The notes under the pieces are model-generated. The model was given only the letters and a program-made list of their open reading frames with translations. It was not told the DNA's origin and ran no database searches. A stretch of 64,000 bases of DNA. Source: Schistocephalus solidus (taxonomy: Eukaryota > Platyhelminthes > Cestoda > Diphyllobothriidea > Diphyllobothriidae). A program made the position numbers and the translations under genes. Shown here in pieces: positions 33,144 to 44,357 of the stretch. The stretch is from assembly GCA_017591395.1 (NCBI GenBank), contig WEDG01005447.1, positions 62,001 through 126,000 on the forward strand, read 5' to 3'. The stretch's first letter is position 1. Every line of letters begins with the position of its first letter.

Positions 33144-36041
33144 TCAGAGTCCGTGGACGCCATCAGAACGGAAAAGAGCTTCCATAGAATCAGCACCCAA
33201 AATTCGCGGAAGGTGTCCTGAATGTAGAAAACTAGTGACAACTCTCGTAAACAAAGGATAGTTTTGCTGAATTTTAATACTTCTGGGTAGTTTATTCCAG
33301 ATTGCTATAGCGTTTACCGAAAAAAACTGACGGTATTTAACGGTGCGTGCCAAAGGAAGAAATAAGAATACATCTCTATGATTGGTGCGCCGACAGTGGT
33401 CGAGCTGCCTCAGGGATGTAAGGGGGTTAAAGGTAAAACCGTTTAAAAGCTTGAACAGTAAAAATAGTCCCTTCTGTAATCTACGAAGCCACAACGGGTC
33501 GAGGCTTGTAAGCTCACAGCGTTGTTGGTAGGACAGGTTTCTGTGCTCTGAAGTAATAACTCTTTTAGTAAAGAAGTGCTGGACTGATTCTATCTTCCTC
33601 CGTTCACTCGCGTGCAGAAGGCTAAATAGAAACGAGCAGTATTCCAGACTAGGTCTGACATACATTTTATAAAGGCTGGTCCTAATATTGAGGGTTTTAA
33701 AATTTCTGAGAATAAACCCGGTGGTTTGGCGTGCTTTAGAGACAATCAGGGCGCAGTGCTCTGACAGATTAAGACTACTAGAATATGATATGCCCAGATC
33801 CGTTATAAACCCGGGCACATTTAAGTCATGACCGTCTATGCTTAGATGAGGCTGATGGTTGTCACAACTAACCATAACGGAGCATTTGTGCCAAGAGAGC
33901 GAAAGGCGCCATGTGCGACACCACTGAGCGAAGGCTTGAAGATCCTTTTTTAAGAGCTCAAGCACAATGTGGCGATCGACCGGTTTATAACGATAGGCAA
34001 CTTTTAAATCATCAGCGTACATAAACGGCCTACCATACTGAAAACAATCAGGAACATCGTTCACAAAAAGGCAAAATAGAAGCGGGCCGAGTACACTACC
34101 CTGAATAACGCCACTCCTCACGTGCGTGGGGTTGGAGATAACATCGGAAATTTTTACCCGTTGTGCGCGATCATTCAAATAGGAGGATATTAAGTTCAGA
34201 AGCTTGTTACCTAGGCCGAAGGAGGTAAGTTTCAGCAGGAGGAGATCGTGGTCAACACGATCAAAAGCCTTCGTGAAGTCGAAATAAACGGTGTAAATTG
34301 CAAAACCACTATCTCTAGATTGTAGCACATGATCAAAGTAAGAGAGCTGGCAGGTGTCACAAGATCGTTTTTCGAGAAACCCATGCTGAGCCGCATTAAG
34401 TAGGTTATTCTCTGTTAGGTGATGCATCAACTTGTCTTTAATCAAGGTCTCTCATATCTTCGAGGCTGCTGGCAGTGTATTTATTGGCCTAAAGTCGTCA
34501 AATGACGTAGTTCTGCCGTGTTTGGGTATAGGCAAAATGTGCGATTCCTTCCATAAAATAGGGAAGGTTTCACTTTCAAGAGCAAGATTGAATATCTTAT
34601 ACAGAAGTGACGGAAATATATCATTTGCATCCGCCTTTAGAACGCTGACCGGGACGCCATCTGGTCCAGGACTGTAAGATTGGCGAGAACGCCGAATGGC
34701 TACGGTTACGTCCCAGAGGGTAAAAGTTATGTTTTCGAGGACGTTACCGGTCCAAACCCGGACGTTTGGAAAGGGGGCGACCGAATGTTCACTGAAAGTT
34801 CTAGACAAGAAAGCATTGAAGCTATCAGCCGTCAACTTAGCGTCAGCTATAGGGTTTCCAAAAGCATCTCGAAGTACAGGGTACTGAGTTTTTCTCTGCG
34901 ATTTTACAGTCCGCGAAAAGAGTTTTGCAACATTGTACGAAGGGTTTTCGGCAAAGTTAACCTCTTCAGCTAGTCGCTTTTCTTCGGAGAGCCTCTTAGC
35001 CTGTTCAAAGATTTGCTGGATCAATGGCAGGACGGAAGTGTCATTTAGTCGATGAAAACGACGCGAGAGTCTACGCAATCTACGGCGGAAAGGTAAAGGG
35101 AGGTAGACTTCATCCTTGACATTAATTATTTTCTTACGAGGAACAAAAACGAGAAATGAGTGGACCTAGAACTTGGTAGAATGTATCAGTACAAACATTC
35201 ACATCCAAACATAGAAAGAAGTTAGTCCAATCGTGGGAATTAAGATGTGTTAGTAATTCCCCCATATTTGCTGATCGGAAATCGTGGAAAAAGCTGTATT
35301 TTTTTGAAAACGTTTCATCAGCCTCGATTTCTAGTGAAGAAACAACTATAGCATGGTCTGAACTCCCAAGTGGGTCTAAAGGTGAAACTGACAGTGGCTG
35401 ACAACCTCTGCAGAAGATAAGATCAAGTATGTTTGATCCTCGGGTGGGAAAATCAACTACCTGATCCCACATGCCAGTATCTATGGCCTCAAGCAAGTTT
35501 TCGAACTTTGCAGGACCGGAAGGTGGAAACCAATGAACTTCAGGGAGATTGAAGTCACCTGCAATCAAGCAGTACTTCATATTTAGGTCAACTGCGGCAT
35601 GAAATGCCTGTGAGAGACGGAGATCGTAATCCCCACTTGCGTTTGGGGGCGATAGACACAACCGACGAGTAAAGAGTAGTTATCTTTAAGAACTACTCGG
35701 AGCCAACAACTCTCTTCTACCGCGGTAAATTGTCGATAATCCAACGGCAGAAAGGTAAGTGGCTGCTTAATATAGATGCAGCTTCCTCCGCCACGGCCCT
35801 CGTGTCGATCGTTACGAATATAGTCGTACCCTTGAATATTGAGTTCAGAGTTGGATACACAGGGTGTTGCCCAAGTCTCTGTAACTATTACAATGTCGGG
35901 ACAGTGGATGAAAACCAGAGTCTGGAGCAATGGCATCTTATTAAGCAGAGATCTGGCATTTAATACGAATAATTTAAGCGCGCACGTTATTGGTTTCTGA
36001 GAAGGGACAGTAAGGCTGTCAGAGTGAATGCCTTCGGCCAA
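33144..36041 (-). pseudogene. ORF2 of A3 (endonuclease, RT), three to four frames
   Basis: 36,041-35,583: CALKLFVLNARSLLNKM, DIVIVTETWATP (Glu), RGGGSCIYIKQ, VLKDNYSLLVGCVYRP. 35,661-35,134: CLIAGDFNLPEVHWF and LGSSDHAIVVSSLE (catalytic Asp/Asn and Asp-His). 35,078-34,452: linker and RT N-terminus, SPGPDGVPVSVLKADAND, LPIPKHGRTTSFDDFRPINTL. 34,445-33,144: QHGFLEKRSCDTCQL, VYFDFTKAFDRVDHDLLLLKL, GVIQGSVLGPLLFCLFVND, MYADDLKVAYRYKP (catalytic), DLGISYSSSLNLSEHC, MYVRPSLEYCSFLF, AIWNKLPRSI. All catalytic residues I can place are present. Only a few frame changes separate this copy from an intact enzyme. Confidence 0.88.
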
Positions 36042-36049
36042 AGAAATGT

Positions 36050-37257
36050 TCTTTTCACTTGAACAATTTGTCCGTTTCTTATTTGGAGATGTGCCTCGCC
36101 ATTGGTCCTTCGTGTTTCCAGTTCTATTATTAACTGTCTCATTTTTAGTCTCTCCTTCAGTCCGTATTCCGGTTGAAAAAAACTTCAGAATGCAGGCCCC
36201 GTAGGGTTGCTTTTCTCTGTAGCAGGAGCTGTGCCTGTGCTTCGTTTTCCAAGATGATTTTAAAGAGGTCTTGGTCGAGAATTTGATTCGGGTGCGGACA
36301 GAGCTTTCCCTATTCTATATGCCTTGAGAATGTGGATGGACTCGCCGTCCGTTAGCATCGTTTTGCATACAATTGAAGGAGATCCAAGTCATGTTTGACT
36401 CGCTCCTTTGGAATACTTGAAGCTGATTCCGGGACCCCTTTAATGACTAAATTATGTTTTCGACTCAAACGAGGGCCCGTTTGTAACTCAGATCTTTCAG
36501 CTGAGTGAGTACTGGTAACCAATTCACTTGGCCCGGTAGGTCCACATGAACTGGGTGTTGGGCAGGCTAGAGCCAAATCTCTGCAAGACTTGTTCTTCTT
36601 AGACCTTTTCTTCTTTGGCTTAACGAACTCGCCAACCTCTTCAACATCGTATGTTGGTGCATCGTCTACCAGTGATGTGGCGATGGGCGGTAAAGCCAGA
36701 TTAGTGCTGATGCTACCCGAACTAAGTACCGGTAGAGTGGCGCAAGGACTAGATGGGGCTCCCTTCGGAAGTAGCGAAATTTCCTCTGGTTTACCGGGTC
36801 CAGCAGTCGCGATATGTTTAATGTGACTTTTATGTAAGCTTGAAGAAGCTATAAATGAATACGAATTTTGCTTTGTTGTAGGTTTATTACGAACAGGAGC
36901 TTTTTTAGCAGTTGGGCAAGATATAGATTTTTTTAAGTTATCTATTTCTTGTCTTAGATTCCTTATTTCTTGCTCCATCCCTAAGAATTTCTGCTGGAGG
37001 CTGAAACACCCCATACATGTTTCGTCTTCGTAAGCTACATTAGTTAAGCTTACTGAACTTTTACCCCGTTTAGCGGGAGGTGAACAAATAGCAGAATAAC
37101 GATGGTTAAAATTGTTTTCTGCTTGTCCATTAACTTGCTTAACAAGATCCCCTGCCAATATGGCCGAGTGGGTAGAGGCGCCGAGAGACGGTCCCAAGCA
37201 GCTTGGTCGTGGACCAATTATTTGTGACAATAAACTTATGGAACTTGAGTTTTGCAT
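36050..37257 (-). pseudogene. ORF1 of A3, F-type
   Basis: The start at 37,257 gives MQNSSSISLLSQIIGPRPS. Features along the 301-codon frame: YEDETCMGCFSLQQKF (about residue 75), a coiled-coil-like MEQEIRNLRQEIDNLKK, a Ser/Thr/Pro-rich middle, a basic KPKKKRSKKNKS patch (about residue 215) that could act in nuclear import, and the RRM entry KHNLVIKGVPESASSIPKERVKHD. A shift near 36,360 moves the rest of the RRM and the FFQPEYGLKERLKMRQLIIEL region into other frames, down to ORF2. This is the ORF1 type of family F, not that of the A element at 40-44 kb. Confidence 0.8.
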
Positions 37258-37452
37258 GTTATAATTGCCACAAATAAACAGAGAGTCAGCTGAGTTTTCA
37301 ACAATAAGAATTTGAAAATATAAGGACTCAGCCTTTGGTTTGAGTCCTTAGTTAAAATTGTAGAAAACAAACATTCAGTTTCCAACAATAAATTGTCTGC
37401 AGTAACTGATGTTATTGTTGACTTGCCAATTGGCAGGAAATGTATATTGCAG

Positions 37453-39956
37453 AGCACTTTCAGCGTAGCCTCATTGTTAATTTCTTTTATTTCAGTGTAA
37501 TTTTTTACTTATACCATTTCCCATTTTCTTGCCATTTTCCCATTTTTTCTTGCTAACTGAGCCCAACTGTGCCCAATGGTATAAAATCCTCAACTCCACG
37601 ATAAGTTTAAATTGCGTATTATTATAAGATATTGAGATATTTCCCTCTCAATTATAATCTTAATTTATAAGAAGTGTACTTCTGTACCCTAGCTCCCAAT
37701 TTGTGGCATCAAATCGTCTAAATCTTTACGTATTCCTATACCAAAAATATGACGGACGCAAAAGTAACTATCGATAAACTAGCTCTCTCTGCTATCTTAC
37801 GTCTGCAAAACTATATCAACAAATATGAACATCTATTTACGTTGCTCAACTCATTATTAGACTCAAAATCTTTTGTAAACAGCTTAACAAGCGTACTAAA
37901 AATAGAACTGATCATACACGTAGTCTCATCAGAGGTCGCTGATAGGTCCAAACGCAAGTTAAATGTCATTATCCGAGATATCTCCCACTCGGTAAACCCC
38001 ACACCATCAATCCAACAACTTATACACTCGTGTGGGCTAAACATCCGCATAGCTTCCACCAAAAGGCTTAACTCAAGAAGCAAAAATAAGCCAGTGTTAG
38101 TGACTTTTCTATTCACAAACTGAAGCCGATCTACTTCTACAAAACCCTGAAGTAAACCAAACTCTGCTCACCCAAAAAGCATTCACAGGTCCAGACCTCA
38201 CACCTAAGCAAAGACGTGAACTTCAGACAAAAGCCACACAGCTCAAAACCAGATGTTAATCAAACTGTCTCCTCAGTGGAACCCCAAGCAGGCATTTCCA
38301 ACGCTGCCAACTATAAAGCAAAGCGTATAAGTCAGTTAGAGCAAAATAATAAGCATATTGTCTGCTTAGCCAAATCTTTGACAAGTTTATCTAATGGTTT
38401 TTCTGACACTTATAATACTTATCGAAAAAAGGCTCAGCAGTCAGGAGAGGATGTCAGAATCAAACGAAACGAGCACCTCAAAATGCTATAACCTCTCTGA
38501 AACAGCTTGATGACACAAATTCTGGATTCAGTAATGTCGCAGTATAAGATAGTAATATAAGTGTTACTACTACTCCGCCAACTGAACAACCAGTAAAAGA
38601 AATTGTCGACCTAGCAACTCATACAAATCCTATGACGTACGTGTCAATCCCTTCAAGCTCAAAAGATAACCCAATTTGTCTCCCAGATAGTATTCCTATA
38701 CCAAAAGCTTTATTGAGCACACCATTACTACTAAAAAGCCCAAAAAATGTCAACTCAAGAAATATGAGTGCTCCAAACTCTGCAAACTCTCCTAAGACAC
38801 GAATAAACTCTTATAATAAAACCTCAACTCCTTCAAATCCAAATGCATGGCATAGGAATAAACCAACGCACGCTAACCTTTCAAACACAGTAGTAACTAA
38901 TGGCAAGCAAACCAGTTACCCAGGTCGGTATAAGTTCCCAACAATAACCCCAGGTATTTACAATAACCTCCCAGTTAATCCTCCCCCATATGGGGCATAA
39001 CCTCTTAAACCAACCATACTCTCTAACACCTACACACAACCCATACACTTTAACCCATGCACTCAAATCCCACCAGACACTCAACAAATACACTCTTACT
39101 CATTCAATCATTTCTCACCGTACATATCACCATACCTTTCAACAGTTACACACTTCCCTTCTATTGGCCCATCAAACAGTCAAAAAATTTTTAGAAATCT
39201 TTTTTTTCAACAACAGCTGGCCTCTTCCCTATCCGACATCCTAAGTATCGCCCTTATTAATGCGAGATCGATAGTACATAAAATACCACAACTTAGGCAT
39301 TCGTTGAAGCCTATAATCCCGATAAAGTTTGTTTAACGGAAACATGGGTAAATGAATTAACATCAAACGCTTCGCTATTTGTCCCAAACTAAAATTTCTA
39401 TCGACTAGACCGCATTAATAAACGAGGCAGTGACTGTATGATATACATCAAAACTACCATTTAACAAAGTGGTTTCGATGTTTCACACGAAACTTTCCCT
39501 AACGAAGCATGCTTTGACACAGTAAAATCCCTGTCGCACAAAAATATACTTATCGGATGTCTCTACACTTCTCCAGAATGTAGTAATGATGACACTGGCC
39601 TAACCAATATAAAAGACACCATATCAGATATTCAAATTGAATATAAAATAATTGCAGGCAATCTAAACCGTCCTGAAATAAACTGGGCTAAACTATCAGC
39701 TCCCACCAGACACGATGAACTGCTATCATCAATTGTGTTCCATAACTGGACACAAATAATCAATTAACCGACCCGAGGGAACAACATACTAGACATTATT
39801 CTCACAAATGATAAATGGCCTCTACATAGGCATTATGACAGCATAACCTTTGAAAGTGATCATAAGGCAATAATAACGATGCTCCCTCTTAACATTAAAG
39901 GAACATCAGATTCTAATTACCTTTACATAAATCCCAAAAAACTCGACATTGACGAT
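37453..39956 (+). mobile_element. Family C LINE (C1 part 1): 5' UTR, ORF1, endonuclease
   Basis: Starts with 5' UTR sequence (gtagcctcattg..., compare D1 and D2). ORF1 runs from 37,749 (MTDAKVTIDKLALSAILRLQ) with an RRM-like core NVIIRDISHSVNP...SCGLNIRIASTKRLNSRSKNKPVLV, then shifts to Asn/Ser/Pro-rich frames (38,216-38,491; 38,632-39,000; to about 39,100). The endonuclease starts near 39,245 (LINARSIVHKIPQL) and shows only decayed motifs, e.g. AGNLNRPEINW near 39,655 where GDFN would be expected, and ESDHKAIITM near 39,855. It is interrupted at 39,957 by A2 and resumes at about 44,358. Confidence 0.8.
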
Positions 39957-40021
39957 ATAATAGTTGTATTTAATGCTGGTTTACAGGCATCGTCAGATTA
40001 AATTTTCAGTAGGTAGAGGCT

Positions 40022-40100
40022 GGCAATGTAAAAAACTCCTGAATATATATCATTATAAGTAATTTTCCTATCTTTATGTTATTCAGGAGAAAAAATTGCC
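40022..40100 (-). other. ENE-like 3' UTR structure of A2 with compensatory change
   Basis: Outer arms GGCAAT (40,022-40,027) and ATTGCC (40,095-40,100) are perfectly complementary although A1 and A6 have GGCAGT/ACTGCC: one pair is changed on both sides. The inner arms CTCCTGAATA/TATTCAGGAG form ten pairs. U-tracts of five to six lie between. Confidence 0.7.
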
Positions 40101-40299
40101 ACCTGTAAGGATGATAGCAATTCAGATCAGGGAAGGGCTAACACAATTGCAGTCTGTATGCAGTCCTTCTATCTTTGCTAGGAACCGGGATTCTGCCCCA
40201 GGCAATAAACTATCCGTGTTCGGTTGCTCACTGTCTGCCGAAGAAGTCAACGGGTGCAGGCTGCAGAGATGGCGCCGTATCCCTCAAGGTAACACCTAG

Positions 40300-43200
40300 G
40301 ATCGGGTTCAGGTGCCGCACACTCCGTCGAACAGGAAAACAGATTCTACCGTGTCGGCGCCCAGAATTCTTGGAAACTGTTCTGAATGCAAAAAACTAGC
40401 AATAGTTATCTTAAACAAAGGATACCTCCGCTGGATTTTTATATTATGGGGAAGTTTATTCCACATGGCCATGGCATTTACCGAAAATAACCGTCGATAC
40501 TTAACTGTGCGAGCTAATGGAAGAAATAAAAAGACATTGCGATGACTGCTGCACCAAAGGATGGTCAAGCTGCCTCACAGTGGTAAGGGGATTAAATGTA
40601 CGACTATTCAAAAGCTTTAACAGCAAAAAGAGTCCCTTCTGCACTCGGCGAAACCATAAGGGATCAATGTTTACAAGCCCTTAGCGTTCTTGATACGACA
40701 GATTACGGTGCTCCAACGATAAAATTCTTTTCGTGAAGAAGTATTGGACCGATTCTATTTTCTTCCATTCGCTAGCGCGCAGAAGGCTAAATAGAAACGA
40801 GCAGTATTCCAGGCCATGTCTAGCGTACATTTTATAAAGGCGAAGTCTAATATCAATAGTTTTACAATTTCGGAGGATAAACCCGGCAATTCTGCGTGAT
40901 TTGGAGACAATCAGGTTGCAATGCTCTGAAAGATTGAGACCGTTGGAATACGATATGCCCAGGTCCTTAACAACGCCAGGTACATTTATATCATGCCCAT
41001 CTATGCTTAGATGAGGGCTGATGGTTGTCACCGACAACCATAAAGGGAACATTGTGCCAAGAAAGGGAAAGGCGCCATGTGCAGCACCACTGGGCAAAGG
41101 CCTCGAGATCATTTTTTAATAGATCAAGCACGGTGTTGCGATCTGCCGGCTAGTATCGATAGGCAGCTTTTAAATCGTCGGCATACATAAAAGGGCCTAC
41201 CATTTCGAAATAAACCTGGCACAACCTTGACAAAAAGACAAAATAAAAGCGGGCCTAGCACACTACCCTGAATAACTCCACTCCTCACACGTGCCGAGTT
41301 TGGGATAGCATTGGAGATCTTAACATGTTGTGTACGAGAGCTCAGGTAAGAAGATATAAAGCTCAGAAGTTTACCACATATACCGAAAGAGGAGAGTTTC
41401 AGGAGAAGAAGGGCATGGTCAATACGATTGAAGGCCTTGGTGAAATTGAAATAAACTATGTAAAGTGCAAAGCCATTATCCCTAGATTGTAGAACATGAT
41501 CAAAGAAAGAGAGCTGACATGTGTCACAAGACCTTGTTTTGAGGAACCCATGCTGGGCTGCACTCAATAGGTTATTTTAAGTTAAATCATACATCATCTT
41601 ATCTTTGATCAAGGTTTCCAGGATTTTCGAAGCTGCGGACAGTGTGTTGATTGGCCAAAAATCGTCAAATGACGTAGATTGGCCGTGTTTGGGGATATAA
41701 AGAATGTGCGATTCCTTCCATACACTGTGAAAGGTTTCACTTTTAAGAGCTAGATTAAATATCTTACATAGAAGTGGCGGTAAAATATCACTAGCATCCG
41801 CCTTTATAATACTGATTGGTACGCCATCTGGTCCAGGACTATAAGATGAAGAAAACGTCGAATGGCTACGGTTACGTCCCAGAGGGTAAAAGTTATGGTC
41901 TCCAGGACAGCACCGGTCAAATCCTGGATAGGCGGAGGGGGAGCGGTCGAATTTTCAATAAATGTTCTGGACAAGAAAACGTAAAAACTATCAGCCGTCA
42001 ATTTTGTCATCAACTACAGGATTGCCAACGGAGTCCAGTAGTACGGGAGGCCATGTCTTACTATGGGCTCTTATTGCGCGCGAGAAAAGTTTCGCTACAT
42101 TTAACGAACGGTTGTCGACATATTTGACCTCTTCGGCTAGCCGTTTTTCTTCGGTTAGCCTCTTGGCCTGCTCAAAAATACGGTGAATCAAGTGCAGAAC
42201 GGAAATTTCGTTTTGCAAATGGAATCGACGAGAGAGTTAACGCAACCTATGGCAAAAAGATAAAGGGAGATAAACCTCATCCGTGACATTAATTAATTTC
42301 TTACTGGGAACAAAACAAAAAATAAGTGGATCTAAAACTTCGTAAAGCATACTGGTACAGGTGTTCACATCCTGACACATAAAGAAATTAGACCAGTCGT
42401 GAGAGTTAAGATGTATCAATAATTCTGTCGAAAGCGCTAATCGAAAATCAAAGAAAAAGCTTTATTTTTTGGAAAGCGTTTCATGGGTTTCGAGTTGTAG
42501 TGTAGAAACAACGATATCATGGTCTGAGCTCCCAAGTGGGCCTAATGATGACACTGTCAAAGGCAGGCAATCTCTGCAGAAGATTAGATTAAGTATGCTT
42601 GATCCTCGGGTAGGGAAGTCAACAACCTGGGTCCACAAGCCATTATCTACGGCCTCGAGGAAGTCTTCGAACGTCATGGGGCCGGAAGAAACCGGAAACC
42701 AGCGAATGTCAGGAAGGTTGAAATAACCTGTAATTAAGCAATACTTAAAATTTAAGTCAACTGTGGCATGGAATGCTTGTGAGAGATGAAGATCGAAATC
42801 CTCACTGGTATTGGGCGGGCAATAGACACAGCCAATGAGTAAAGAGTTCCTATATTTTAAGGTTATTTGAAGCCAGCAGCTCTCGTCAACCGCAGTTAAT
42901 TGTGGATGATCTAAGGTCCGAAATGCCAGCGCTTGTTTAATATAGATACAGCTTCCCCCACCACGACTGTCAGGGCGATCATTTTGAGTACAAAAATAAC
43001 CTATAAGAGAGAGTTCGGGGTCGGCTACGGAAGGTGTTGCCCAGGTTTCAGTTACTATAACGATATCGAGACAGTGGACAAAGACTAGAGTCTGAAGCAG
43101 GGGCATTTTATTGAGCAAGGATCTGACATGTAGTACGAACAGTTTAAGTGGGCAAGGTGGTTGTTTTTTAGGGAGAGCGGCTAATTCATCCAGTGGTTCA

Positions 43201-43331
43201 GGGGCCACTGAACATAGGGGGCGGGTGTTCCCGCCCTGTGCTGGAAAAAAGGTGGGATCATACGCGCCTGTTGTGGGTGAAGGGGAGTAAAATATGGAGG
43301 TGGAAATGACAGACAGGGGAACCGAGCACAA
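40300..43331 (-). pseudogene. ORF2 of A2 (endonuclease, RT), broken
   Basis: The endonuclease frame 42,462-43,331 is long: CPLKLFVLHVRSLLNKM, DIVIVTETWATP, RGGGSCIYIKQ, LLIGCVYCPP, CLITGYFNLPDIRWF (GDFN altered to GYFN, which removes a catalytic aspartate) and LGSSDHDIVVS. RT pieces follow in separate frames: 41,124-41,567 (QHGFLKTRSCDTCQL, YFNFTKAFNRIDHALLL with DF altered to NF), 40,681-41,112 (DLGISYSNGLNLS, MYARHGLEYCSFLF) and the C-terminus to about 40,300. Alterations in conserved residues show this copy is dead. Confidence 0.82.
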
Positions 43332-44355
43332 TTGCTAGGTATTGGGGTATGACCAGGAAATCCCTGGACAGGATACTGCAAAGTATTACTATTAAGGTGA
43401 CACAGAAGGTAAGGTGAGTCTATTAGTCCAGCTGGACCCTTCGTATTGAGAGACAACTGGGGAAACGACCGTAGAGAAAATTGGCTGCGAGGTTGGGGGT
43501 GCACTGCTGTGAGTGGCACAGAAGCACTATTTTTGGGCGAGAATGCTTGTATGTTTCGTTTATCAGCCTCAGTATGAGGTCTGGGTGATAGCTGGAAATT
43601 CGATGTTGTTGGGATTGGGATGTTTTAAGGAGAAACAGGCGATCGTAATGGAGTAGTTTTCGTGGAGAGGCTAAATTGTTGCGGTTGTCGAGTGGTTGAG
43701 ACTTTAGCCGGACTTGTCTTTGAGCTAGAAATCTGCATTGGTTTACCAGGAGTTACTGGTAAACTTGGTATGGGTATGGTAAAAGGAGGAGTTCTGCCGT
43801 CTTGAGAACGAACAAAAGGAAGTACTGTTTTCTTGGGATCCCAAAAGATTAATCAAGGTCAGTTTCCATGGAGAGTTAGCTGGGGATTCAGATGGCTAAA
43901 CCGTAGATGAAATTGGAGGCGATTTGTTCAAAATGGCAACAGCGGTAGTCATTTCTCTGTTGCTTTGTCGACAATTTAAAATTTTTTCAGTTTTCTCTGC
44001 ATTGGGGTGAGGCCAGGGGAAACCGAGGAATGCCATTTTCGACAAAATTCTCTACTTATCTCCTTCCTAGAGAGTATGAAGTCAACTCCTATCAAGGAAA
44101 AGAGCGTGATTAATATGGGGCATTACAACTGAGCGAGTGGAGTCGTTTAGCATACACGAGTCGTAATCCCAAGCCACTGCTTTCCAGAAACAAACGCGCG
44201 CCGTCGAAAGCAGATATGTAACTGGGAATATTACGCAGTATAAAATTATGCTTGCGTTTTATCCGTTCTTCGGTTTCGGAGCTAATTATTCCAATGACTT
44301 TAAAAGCCTGTTGGATAACTGGGTCAGAGGCAATGGTTATAGTTCCTTTAAGCAA
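43181..44355 (-). pseudogene. ORF1 of A2, C/D-type
   Basis: The open frame at 44,110-44,355 reads SSETEERIKRKHNFILRNIPSY and SSGLGLRLVYAKRLHSL, the RRM-like core of families C and D. It continues in damaged frames to a Pro-rich C-terminal part (43,181-43,519: FSLRSFPQLSLNTKG, PPPYFTPLHPQQ) that overlaps the start of ORF2 in another frame. No YEDExC motif or coiled coil is present, unlike the ORF1 of A3. The 5' end is missing. Confidence 0.7.
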
Positions 44356-44357
44356 AA

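Larger units (their letters stand above)
32806..37452 (-). mobile_element. Near full-length family A' LINE (A3)
   Basis: About 4.6 kb on the minus strand: 5' UTR (37,258 to about 37,452), ORF1 (36,050-37,257), ORF2 (33,144-36,041), 3' UTR (32,845-33,143) and an AATAAATAAATAAATAAAA-type tail. AGCAC occurs at both edges (32,801-32,805 and 37,453-37,457) and may be a target-site duplication, but five bases can match by chance. It is the most intact element of the window: the RT frame is open for 433 codons. Confidence 0.85.
39957..44357 (-). mobile_element. Family A LINE (A2) inserted in C1, truncated in ORF1
   Basis: About 4.4 kb on the minus strand. ORF1 remnant (43,181-44,355), ORF2 (40,300-43,331), a 3' UTR and a TTAAATACAACTAT tail at 39,957. 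Both flanks are C1. The uninterrupted C sequence is visible at 56,530-56,640 in the other C copy (CTCGACAT... then AAGGTC(c/a)(t/c)TGGACTGGAG). ATATA at both edges may be a target-site duplication. Confidence 0.85.

Noticed and set aside
33144..34445. Retroviral or LTR-retrotransposon polymerase
   Set aside because: The RT is followed by a structured 3' UTR and simple tail. No LTRs, protease, RNase H plus integrase order or primer-binding site are seen. Motifs are those of non-LTR elements.
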